Shown one piece after another: positions 1 through 5,624 of a DNA stretch of 5,624 nt (the first letter of the stretch is position 1; every line of letters starts with the position of its first letter). The translations under genes were made by a program, and so were the position numbers. Under the pieces are notes generated by a model. The model did not search any database, was not told where the DNA came from, and saw only the letters and a list, made by a program, of their open reading frames with translations. The DNA is taken from NCBI GenBank assembly GCA_003452735.1, contig DMNL01000075.1, positions 1 through 5,624 on the forward strand, given 5' to 3'. The stretch is from Spirochaetaceae bacterium. GTDB taxonomy: Bacteria > Spirochaetota > Spirochaetia > Treponematales > Rectinemataceae.

Positions 1-870
1 GGAAGAATTCTCGAAAAGGATGTTATCGAGGCTTCGATCCAAGAACCTTCGATCCAAGAAGCTGCTATCCAAGAAATACCTGCGCAAGAAGCTGTTATCC
101 AGGAAGATTCTGCCAAAACACCAAATGCAGCACAGATTCAGACTACAAAGGAAGAACCGCCAATTCATGAAAGAATGGAATTCCAAAGCATCCCTCTCAT
201 AGGCATTCGAAAGCGCATAGCAGGCCGTATGCATGATTCTGTCCAGACTACTGCCCAGTATACCGAGCACGGTTCTGCGGATGCGGAGCACCTTCTTGCA
301 CTGAGAGCCCGTCTTAAGGCACAAGAGAATCCAAATCTTGCACACATCACTATTGGCGATCTTGTTCTAATGGCAGTTATCAAGACTCTTCCTGAGTTTC
401 CCGAATTCAATGCACACCTTGAAGGAAATGAGCTAAGACTATTCAAGCCAATCCACCTGGGTGTTGCGGTCGATACGCCGCGAGGCCTCATGGTACCAGT
501 TATTAGAAATGCTCAGGATCTCTCTCTTACAGGCGTTTCCATGGAAGTAAAACGCCTTGCAAAAGCCTGTCAAAGCGGCCGCGCCGATCCGAATTCTCTC
601 TCTGGTTCTACCTTCACCGTGACGAATCTAGGCGCATTCGGCGTGGAGTGGTTTACGCCCATTGTCAATACTCCGGAGACTGCGATATTAGGCCTATGCA
701 CAATCCGACCCGCTCTAGTAAAAACCGACAAAGGTATCGAAACTCGCATGAGAATAGGCCTTTCACTTACTGTAGATCATCAAGTTATAGATGGGGCTTA
801 TGCAGCGCGCTTTTTAAGGCGACTTTCCGAGATTATTGCTGATATAGATATTATGCCTTTTTTGCTTTGA
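1..870 (+). CDS. Dihydrolipoamide acyltransferase (E2) of a 2-oxoacid/acetoin dehydrogenase complex, 5'-truncated
   Basis: E2 transfers the acyl group from its lipoyl arm to CoA and forms the cytoplasmic core of the complex. The reading frame is open from base 1, so the N-terminal lipoyl domain and most of the E3/E1-binding domain lie left of the window; 289 residues are visible. Residues 1-11 (GRILEKDVIEA) match the end of the peripheral subunit-binding domain. Residues 11-57 are a Gln/Glu-rich linker with pentapeptide repeats. From about residue 58 comes the catalytic domain: GIRKRIAGRM (68-77), VDTPRGLMVPVI (from 157), NLGAFG (209-214) followed by FTPIVNTPETAILG, and the catalytic HxxxDG as HQVIDG (His260, Asp264). 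The stop is TGA 868-870 and E3 follows after 40 bases. The NLGAFG...FTP...ETAILG stretch resembles acetoin-type E2 (AcoC), but pyruvate or branched-chain E2 is also possible. The family is secure; the substrate is not. Confidence 0.95.
   Translation, partial: GRILEKDVIEASIQEPSIQEAAIQEIPAQEAVIQEDSAKTPNAAQIQTTKEEPPIHERMEFQSIPLIGIRKRIAGRMHDSVQTTAQYTEHGSADAEHLLALRARLKAQENPNLAHITIGDLVLMAVIKTLPEFPEFNAHLEGNELRLFKPIHLGVAVDTPRGLMVPVIRNAQDLSLTGVSMEVKRLAKACQSGRADPNSLSGSTFTVTNLGAFGVEWFTPIVNTPETAILGLCTIRPALVKTDKGIETRMRIGLSLTVDHQVIDGAYAARFLRRLSEIIADIDIMPFLL
31..105 (+). repeat. Five tandem 15-bp units encoding a pentapeptide repeat in the E2 linker
   Basis: Five consecutive in-frame 15-base units encode ASIQE, PSIQE, AAIQE, IPAQE and AVIQE. 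The first two differ by a single base (GCTTCGATCCAAGAA versus CCTTCGATCCAAGAA) and the others are more diverged. The tract lies between the end of the subunit-binding domain and the catalytic domain, where E2 proteins carry a mobile linker. Such linkers are usually Ala/Pro-rich; this one is rich in Gln, Glu and Ile. The near-identity of units 1 and 2 suggests recent duplication, and the preceding residues VIEA look like a degenerate unit from which the tract may have grown. Confidence 0.9.
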
Positions 871-899
871 TATCGTTTTTGAATTTGTATGATTTTTAT

Positions 900-903
900 G
901 GAG
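900..903 (+). promoter_or_regulatory. Ribosome binding site of the E3 gene
   Basis: GGAG lies 7 bases before the ATG at 911. Two nearby ATGs, at 898 and 907, are in another frame and stop at the same TGA within a few codons. The spacing of GGAG and the conserved N-terminal FAD motif fix the start at 911. Confidence 0.75.
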
Positions 904-910
904 AATATGT

Positions 911-2380
911 ATGACCCAATATGATGTTATAATCCTCGGATCTGGGCCTGGTGGATATCTAGCCGCGGAACGCCTTGCGGCAAAAAAACTCAAAGTCGCA
1001 CTTATAGAAAAAGCCTATGTAGGCGGAACCTGCCTCAATATCGGTTGTATCCCCACTAAGACTCTTCTCAATAGCGCTAAGCTATACGCTCATTTGCATG
1101 AAGCCTCTTCGTTTGGCATAGAAGCAAAAGGCTTACAGGTAAACTGGCAGCGCACTATGGCATGGAAAGAAGAAGTCTCTAAGAAACTACGAAGATCTTT
1201 GGAGCTGACGCTCAGAAAAGCCGGCGTGGAAATCATTCGAGGAACTGGAAAATTGACAGATGGTCATTCAATTACCGTCTTTCCACCAGCCGGAGAAAGC
1301 GATGGATTCAGATCTTCTTCAACTTCGGCTTCTCAATCCTCTGGTTCGGGGTCTTTGGAATTCCCCCTAGTTATCAAAGGCCAAAAAATTATCATTGCAA
1401 CAGGTTCCTCTCCAATTATTCCGCCAATTCCTGGCATAAAAGATAATCCAGCAGTGCTCGATTCCACGGGATTGCTATCTGTTGCCGAAATTCCTTCGCG
1501 CCTTTGCATAATTGGAGGAGGCGTAATAGGAATTGAATTTGCCAGCCTCTTTTCTTCCTTAGGTTCTAAAGTGACTGTCATCGAAATGATGGACGAAATC
1601 GTGCCTGTAATGGATCGACAGATGGCTATCGAGCTGAGAAAAGCGCTAAAGAATGTGACTTTCATGCTTGGTACAAAAGTGACAGAGCTCGATGGGAAAA
1701 AGGTCCTATTTGAGAATAAAAATGGCGAAAAGGGCTCCGTGGAAGCCGATATTATTTTGCTCTCTGTTGGACGCAAGGCCAACATCGAAGATTGGGGTGC
1801 TAGGGAGTCTGGCCTCGATATTAAGAATCGCGCTATAGCGACAGATGACCGGATGCGCACGAATCTACCCGGCATTTGGGCGATCGGAGACGTAACGGGC
1901 AAAAGCCAATTAGCTCACGCTGCCTACCGTATGGCAGAAGTAGCCGTCTCCGATATCCTTGCAGGTCAAAATGCCCAGCACAGCGATCAAATATTCGTGG
2001 CGGAAACAGTGCCTTGGGCACTCTACTCGCTGCCCGAAGCCGCAGGTGTTGGGCTCACCGAACAGGATGCTCGAGCAAAAGGTTACGATATCCAAGTCGT
2101 TCGAATGCCATATAATGTATCTGGCAGATTCGTAGCCGAAAATGGCTTTTCAGCTCCTGGATCCATAAAGATAATCATCGAGAAATCGAGCGAAAGGCTT
2201 CTTGGAATTCATCTCCTGGGAGCCTATGCGTCTGAGCAGATTTGGGGAGCCGCGCTCGCTCTCGAACGAAAATTACCAATCTCTGCGCTTCGAAATATGG
2301 TATTCCCTCATCCAACTGTCTCGGAAGTCATTCGCGAAGCAGCATGGAGCGTACAAGCGTCTGGCGGCACAGATCAATAG
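911..2380 (+). CDS. lpdA: Dihydrolipoyl dehydrogenase (E3)
   Basis: This FAD flavoprotein reoxidises E2-bound dihydrolipoamide with NAD+. It is complete at 489 aa, slightly longer than the usual 460-475. Visible motifs are the FAD dinucleotide fold GSGPGG (10-15), the redox disulfide in [13 protein letters not shown] (Cys41 and Cys46), the ATGS motif that closes the first FAD segment, the NAD-binding fold GGGVIGIE (202-209), the second FAD motif AIGD (Asp327), and the C-terminal dimerisation domain with the catalytic pair in HPTVSE (His467, Glu472). An extra serine-rich segment at residues 125-149 accounts for the added length. The C-terminal [10 protein letters not shown] tail is short and polar. 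The gene lies 40 bases after E2 and 50 before E1, so it probably serves this complex, although lpdA products are often shared between complexes. All catalytic residues are present. The start at 911 is supported by GGAG 7 bases upstream. Confidence 0.97.
   Translation: MTQYDVIILGSGPGGYLAAERLAAKKLKVALIEKAYVGGTCLNIGCIPTKTLLNSAKLYAHLHEASSFGIEAKGLQVNWQRTMAWKEEVSKKLRRSLELTLRKAGVEIIRGTGKLTDGHSITVFPPAGESDGFRSSSTSASQSSGSGSLEFPLVIKGQKIIIATGSSPIIPPIPGIKDNPAVLDSTGLLSVAEIPSRLCIIGGGVIGIEFASLFSSLGSKVTVIEMMDEIVPVMDRQMAIELRKALKNVTFMLGTKVTELDGKKVLFENKNGEKGSVEADIILLSVGRKANIEDWGARESGLDIKNRAIATDDRMRTNLPGIWAIGDVTGKSQLAHAAYRMAEVAVSDILAGQNAQHSDQIFVAETVPWALYSLPEAAGVGLTEQDARAKGYDIQVVRMPYNVSGRFVAENGFSAPGSIKIIIEKSSERLLGIHLLGAYASEQIWGAALALERKLPISALRNMVFPHPTVSEVIREAAWSVQASGGTDQ
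1283..1357 (+). other. Serine-rich insert within E3 (residues 125-149)
   Basis: Nine of the fourteen residues 135-148 are serine, the rest Thr, Ala, Gln and Gly, preceded by PPAGESDGF. In ordinary dihydrolipoyl dehydrogenases this point in the FAD domain, just before the IIIATGS strand, is a short beta-hairpin turn. The segment looks like a flexible surface loop. It uses mixed serine codons (TCT, TCA, TCG, TCC), so it is not a simple recent triplet expansion. Confidence 0.75.
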
Positions 2381-2417
2381 CGCACATTAAACGAAAACTG
2401 GCTTATAAAGAGCCCAT

Positions 2418-2423
2418 AAGGAG
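2418..2423 (+). promoter_or_regulatory. Ribosome binding site that sets the E1 start
   Basis: AAGGAG lies 7 bases before ATG 2431, a near-ideal Shine-Dalgarno. The E1 frame stays open upstream to 2242, inside the E3 coding sequence, but the residues encoded there look like out-of-frame E3. This site therefore chooses 2431 as the start. Confidence 0.9.
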
Positions 2424-2430
2424 TCATATT

Positions 2431-4887
2431 ATGCCAAAATCATTGCCCATCAAACCTGAAGATGTCAGAAAACCTGGGATGCTCGAAATCCCTTCTATAC
2501 CGATCAATCAGTACAAGCAAAATATCAAAGAAGAACGAAAGCGTTTTGGAGATGATGGTCTCATTGCCATGCTCCACGACATGATCGTGGTCCGAGAATT
2601 TGAAACCATGCTAAATACATATAAGACAATGGGCTCATGGGAAGGAATTCCATACAGCTACAAGGGTCCCGCCCATCTTTCCATTGGCCAAGAGGCAGCC
2701 GTAGTCGGACAGGCTGCAGTCCTCGAGCCAGAAGACTTTATCTTCGGTTCCCATAGAAGCCATGGAGAGATTCTCTCAAAGTGCCTCTCTGCAGCTCGTA
2801 AAATGGATGAGTCTAAACTAATATCTACCATGGAATCCTGGCTGGATGGAGAAACACTCTCCTATGCCAAGCGCATGCCTTATGTGGATACATTCTCCCT
2901 CGCGCGCAATTTTATCATTTTTGGAACGCTTGGAGAAATATTTGCGCGCAAAGCCGGCTTCAATAGAGGCATGGGCGGATCGATGCATGCATTCTTTTTG
3001 CCCTTTGGCTCCATGCCTAACAACGCTATTGTAGGAGGCTCCGCAGATATAGCCCTAGGCTCTGCCCTCTATAAGCGCATAAATAAAAAGCCAGGAATCG
3101 TTATTGCCAATATCGGCGATGCTTCGATGGGTTGTGGTCCAGTGTGGGAAGCCATGATAATGGCATCCATGGATCAGTATCGCACACTATGGCCGGAATC
3201 GGTCGGTGGCGCGCCTCCTATCCTCTTCAATTTCTTCAACAACTTCTATGGCATGGGTGGACAAACCTATGGCGAAACAATGGGCTTTGGGGTGCTCGCT
3301 CGAGTAGGAGCTGGAGTCAATCCAGAAGCCATGCACTCGGAGCGTGTGGATGGCCTAGATCCATTGGCCGTAGCAGATGCCGTTCTGAGAAAGAAAAAGA
3401 TCCTATTGGAAGGCAAGGGTCCGGTACTTCTAGATACTATTACCTACCGCATATCTGGCCATTCCACGAGCGATGCCTCCAGCTATCGCACTAAAGAAGA
3501 GATCGAAGAATGGCGGAAAAATGACTCTATTGATGATTTTTCGAAATATCTAATCGAAAATGCAATTCTAAAGGAATCCGATATCGAGGCACTGCAAAAA
3601 GATATACATAGCACGATCTATGAAGCCGTCAAGCTAGCTACGAACGATGAAGAATGCCCTAGGCCCACCGGTGCATTGATCGAATCGGTCATGTATTCAA
3701 ATAAAAAAGAGCTTACATTCGATGCTCGGACTCCGGAACTTCTTCAGGCTGGCGAAGATAATCCTCGAGTGCAGTCGATCTCTCACCGATCTCGCTATGC
3801 CTTCGACGAAGAAGGAAAAGCCATTCCTAAGAATAAGCTCTATCAATTCCGCGATGGAATATTCGAAGCCCTGTTATATCATTTCAAGCTCGATCCAACG
3901 CTGGCTGCTTGGGGAGAAGAAAATCGCGATTGGGGTGGCGCCTTTGCAGTCTACCGAGGACTCACCGAAGCGCTTCCCTATCATAGATTATTCAACAGCC
4001 CTATTTCGGAAGCTGCCATAGTAGGTTCTGGCGTAGGATATGCCTTGTCTGGCGGACGGGCGGTAGTAGAACTTATGTATTGCGATTTTTTGGGCCGAGC
4101 AGGCGATGAAGTTTTCAATCAGGTCTCAAAGTGGCAGTCGATGTCTGCAGGTCTATTGAAGATGCCCCTTGTCGTTCGTGTCTCCATCGGAAATAAATAC
4201 GGCGCACAGCATAGCCAGGATTGGTCTAGCCTTGTCGCCCATATTCCGGGACTAAAGGTCTATTTTCCTGCAACACCATACGATGCAAAAGGAATGATGC
4301 ACCTTGCACTAAGCCATACTGATCCTGTAATCTTCCTTGAAAGTCAGCTCCTTTACGATGTGGGCGAGCAATTCGAAAAAGGCGGTGTGCCTAAAGACTA
4401 CTATGAGATTCCTGAAGGCCTACCCGCTATTCGCAAACCTGGCAAAGATCTCACTATAGCAACCTATGGCGCTACCTTATACAGAGCCATGGAAGCCGCA
4501 AAAATCCTCGAGGAAAAGTACGGGCTTTCGGTAGAAGTGATGGATCTGCGCTTCCTTACCCCATTCGATTACGATCCGCTTGTAGAAAGCGTCAAGAAAA
4601 CAGGCAAGCTCCTATTAGCTTCGGATGCGGTAGAACGTGGTTCATACTTGCACACTATTGCTTCGAATGTAGAGCAGCTTGCCTTCGATTGGCTCGATGC
4701 GCCTGTCGTCGTAGTTGGATCGCGCAATTGGATTACGCCAGCCGCAGAGCTCGAAAGCATCTTCTTCCCACAGCCTGAATGGATTGTCGATGCTGTGCAT
4801 GAAAGAATTCTGCCACTCAAGGGCCATGAACCTTCGACTATACAAACTACTGGGGATATTGCACGCCGCTATCGAATTGGTGTGTAA
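2431..4887 (+). CDS. Fused alpha/beta E1 component of a thiamine-diphosphate 2-oxoacid (or acetoin) dehydrogenase
   Basis: E1 decarboxylates the substrate on thiamine diphosphate and acylates the lipoyl group of E2. Here both subunits form one 818-aa chain. Residues 1-40 are a polar N-terminal extension. The alpha part (about 41-420) shows HLSIGQEA (82-89), SHRSHG (107-112), RGMGGSMH (179-186), the thiamine/Mg motif GDA (229-231)...NN (270-271), and GHSTSD around His344. A linker at about 421-466 leads to the beta part (about 467-800): GEEN (495-498), the cofactor-activating glutamate in ISEAAIVG (Glu527), QHSQDW (His594), then [16 protein letters not shown] and [12 protein letters not shown], and the C-terminal lobe ([12 protein letters not shown]). 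Separate E1 alpha and beta chains together run to about 650-700 aa; the excess is the N-terminus, the linker and inserts in the alpha part. Its position after E2 and E3 makes it the E1 of this complex. The substrate is unassigned. Confidence 0.95.
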   Translation: MPKSLPIKPEDVRKPGMLEIPSIPINQYKQNIKEERKRFGDDGLIAMLHDMIVVREFETMLNTYKTMGSWEGIPYSYKGPAHLSIGQEAAVVGQAAVLEPEDFIFGSHRSHGEILSKCLSAARKMDESKLISTMESWLDGETLSYAKRMPYVDTFSLARNFIIFGTLGEIFARKAGFNRGMGGSMHAFFLPFGSMPNNAIVGGSADIALGSALYKRINKKPGIVIANIGDASMGCGPVWEAMIMASMDQYRTLWPESVGGAPPILFNFFNNFYGMGGQTYGETMGFGVLARVGAGVNPEAMHSERVDGLDPLAVADAVLRKKKILLEGKGPVLLDTITYRISGHSTSDASSYRTKEEIEEWRKNDSIDDFSKYLIENAILKESDIEALQKDIHSTIYEAVKLATNDEECPRPTGALIESVMYSNKKELTFDARTPELLQAGEDNPRVQSISHRSRYAFDEEGKAIPKNKLYQFRDGIFEALLYHFKLDPTLAAWGEENRDWGGAFAVYRGLTEALPYHRLFNSPISEAAIVGSGVGYALSGGRAVVELMYCDFLGRAGDEVFNQVSKWQSMSAGLLKMPLVVRVSIGNKYGAQHSQDWSSLVAHIPGLKVYFPATPYDAKGMMHLALSHTDPVIFLESQLLYDVGEQFEKGGVPKDYYEIPEGLPAIRKPGKDLTIATYGATLYRAMEAAKILEEKYGLSVEVMDLRFLTPFDYDPLVESVKKTGKLLLASDAVERGSYLHTIASNVEQLAFDWLDAPVVVVGSRNWITPAAELESIFFPQPEWIVDAVHERILPLKGHEPSTIQTTGDIARRYRIGV

Positions 4888-4918
4888 GTTTTGAAGGAAT
4901 TGTGGCAGATACGAGAAA

Positions 4919-4926
4919 AAGGAAAG
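4919..4926 (+). promoter_or_regulatory. Ribosome binding site of the PHP-domain gene
   Basis: AAGGAAAG ends 5 bases before ATG 4932, a normal spacing. A second in-frame candidate start, GTG 4902, has AAGGA (4894-4898) only 3 bases away, which is rather close. It would add ten residues (VADTRKRKAA). ATG 4932 is preferred. Confidence 0.65.
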
Positions 4927-4931
4927 CTGCG

Positions 4932-5624
4932 ATGAATGACTCTAAAGAACTGGAAAGAATCATAAATGATGCTAGAAACGAACCTGTATTGCGCCTTGAA
5001 GCCTTAGCGCAGCTTGCGGAAATGATGGGACAGCCAGCTGCCCGATCTGGAGAATCGAACAATCACATTCATACCTGCTACAGCTTTAGCCCCTATACAC
5101 CTTCGGGCGCGGCCTTAGCAGCGCGCAACGCTGGCCTCGATGTTGCGGGTTCCGTCGACCACGACTCCTACGCGGCCGCGAGCGAAATGCGCGCCGCCTG
5201 TGCCTTGCTTGACATTGCTGTTGTGACGGGCTTCGAGCTCAGGGTCTCGCTATCTGAAGCCGCACGGAGTTTCCCCGAAAAGACAGCCACGATGCTCACC
5301 ACCCGCAAACTCAACAACCCTGATTCTATAGGCATTGTCTATATGACTGTCCAGGGCATACCAGCCCCTGTGCTCAAAGAAATCGAAGTATTTCTTTCGC
5401 CAATCCGAGCGGCAAGATATAGGCGCAGCGCTCTTATGGAAGAGCTTGCGAATGATATCCTCTTATCTTTAGGACTACCGGGGATAGATTTCGAAAAAGA
5501 TGTTGTCTCCAACTCGAAGTATTCAGAGGGTGGCACGATAACGGAACGCCATCTGCTAGCTGCTGTGTCCCGATCTATTCTATCGCAGGTAGAACCAGGC
5601 AATGAGCTTATCAAATGGCTAGAA
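4932..5624 (+). CDS. PHP-domain phosphoesterase-like protein, 3'-truncated
   Basis: The frame is open from ATG 4932 to the window end, giving 231 residues without a stop, so the C-terminus is missing. PHP proteins are metal-dependent phosphoesterases related to the histidinol phosphatase and polymerase PHP domains. Visible motifs: HIHT (His45, His47), the first metal-binding motif, followed by CYSFSPYTP; VDHDS (Asp76, His77, Asp78), the usual second motif; and GFE (Glu102), a likely bridging metal ligand. The remaining His and Asp-x-His ligands expected for the fold should lie further downstream. A helical N-terminal region (1-42) precedes the domain. No signal peptide or membrane segment is seen. 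It starts 44 bases after E1 with its own ribosome binding site, so it is probably in the same operon. Bases 5101-5280 are markedly GC-rich. The family is well supported, but substrate and link to the dehydrogenase are unknown. Confidence 0.85.
   Translation, partial: MNDSKELERIINDARNEPVLRLEALAQLAEMMGQPAARSGESNNHIHTCYSFSPYTPSGAALAARNAGLDVAGSVDHDSYAAASEMRAACALLDIAVVTGFELRVSLSEAARSFPEKTATMLTTRKLNNPDSIGIVYMTVQGIPAPVLKEIEVFLSPIRAARYRRSALMEELANDILLSLGLPGIDFEKDVVSNSKYSEGGTITERHLLAAVSRSILSQVEPGNELIKWLE

Noticed and set aside
31..105. Possible CRISPR or regulatory direct repeats
   Set aside because: The units are 15 bp, contiguous without spacers and in phase with the E2 codons, so they are a protein repeat.
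20..202. A + strand open frame encoding a very basic 60-residue Leu/Lys/Arg/Ser-repeat peptide
   Set aside because: It is the second-frame reading of the 15-bp repeats in the E2 linker. The E2 frame continues seamlessly from subunit-binding domain to catalytic domain.
165..491. 108-residue minus-strand open frame within E2
   Set aside because: Antisense to the conserved acyltransferase domain, with no recognisable domain.
871..910. Promoter or terminator between E2 and E3
   Set aside because: The gap is AT-rich, but I see no stem-loop with a T-run and no well-spaced -35/-10 pair; it looks like a plain operon spacer.
1333..1902. 189-residue open frame on the minus strand within E3
   Set aside because: No recognisable motif or good ribosome binding site. 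It is antisense to conserved E3 motifs and is a codon-bias shadow.
2242..2430. N-terminal extension of E1 into the E3 coding region
   Set aside because: The frame is open but encodes out-of-frame E3 sequence. E3 motifs run intact to 2380 and an ideal ribosome binding site precedes ATG 2431.
3132..3494. 120-residue + strand open frame inside E1
   Set aside because: Overlaps the thiamine-binding region of E1 in another frame and has no family resemblance.
4888..4931. Terminator between E1 and the PHP gene
   Set aside because: No inverted repeat followed by a T-run. The stretch holds purine-rich ribosome binding sequences only.
5339..5614. 91-residue minus-strand open frame near the right edge
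   Set aside because: Antisense to the PHP gene, whose + frame is uninterrupted from 4932 to the end and carries clear family motifs.

Overview
The window is protein-coding on the + strand almost from end to end. It reads as one tightly packed operon fragment of a bacterial 2-oxoacid (or acetoin-type) dehydrogenase complex, followed by a PHP-domain gene. In order it holds: the 3' part of a lipoamide acyltransferase (E2, 1-870, cut at the left edge), a complete dihydrolipoyl dehydrogenase (E3, 911-2380), a complete thiamine-diphosphate E1 with alpha and beta subunits fused in one chain (2431-4887, 818 aa), and the 5' part of a PHP-family phosphoesterase-like protein (4932 to the right edge). 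The gaps are 40, 50 and 44 bases. Each downstream gene has a purine-rich ribosome binding site. I saw no convincing promoter or terminator in the gaps, so all four genes are probably co-transcribed.

Working together, E1 would decarboxylate a 2-oxoacid (or cleave acetoin) on thiamine diphosphate and pass the acyl group to the E2 lipoyl arm, which is encoded left of the window. E2 transfers it to CoA, and E3 reoxidises dihydrolipoamide with FAD and NAD+. The catalytic motifs of all three are present, so the complex looks functional. The substrate (pyruvate, acetoin or branched-chain 2-oxoacids) cannot be fixed from sequence alone. The PHP protein has no obvious place in this chemistry and is the least explained part of the window.

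Organism: a bacterium of moderate GC content with strong Shine-Dalgarno sites. A long (about 820 aa) fused E1 alpha/beta with a GDA thiamine motif, together with a 'YSFSPYTP' PHP protein, reminds me of Spirochaetota (Treponema/Sphaerochaeta-like) or anaerobic Bacillota. This is recollection and inference, not a search result.

I found no RNA gene, mobile element, CRISPR array or clearly new system. The unusual points are structural: a fused E1 with extra segments, a pentapeptide-repeat linker in E2, a serine-rich insert in E3, the order E2-E3-E1, the linked PHP gene, and a GC-rich patch inside that gene.
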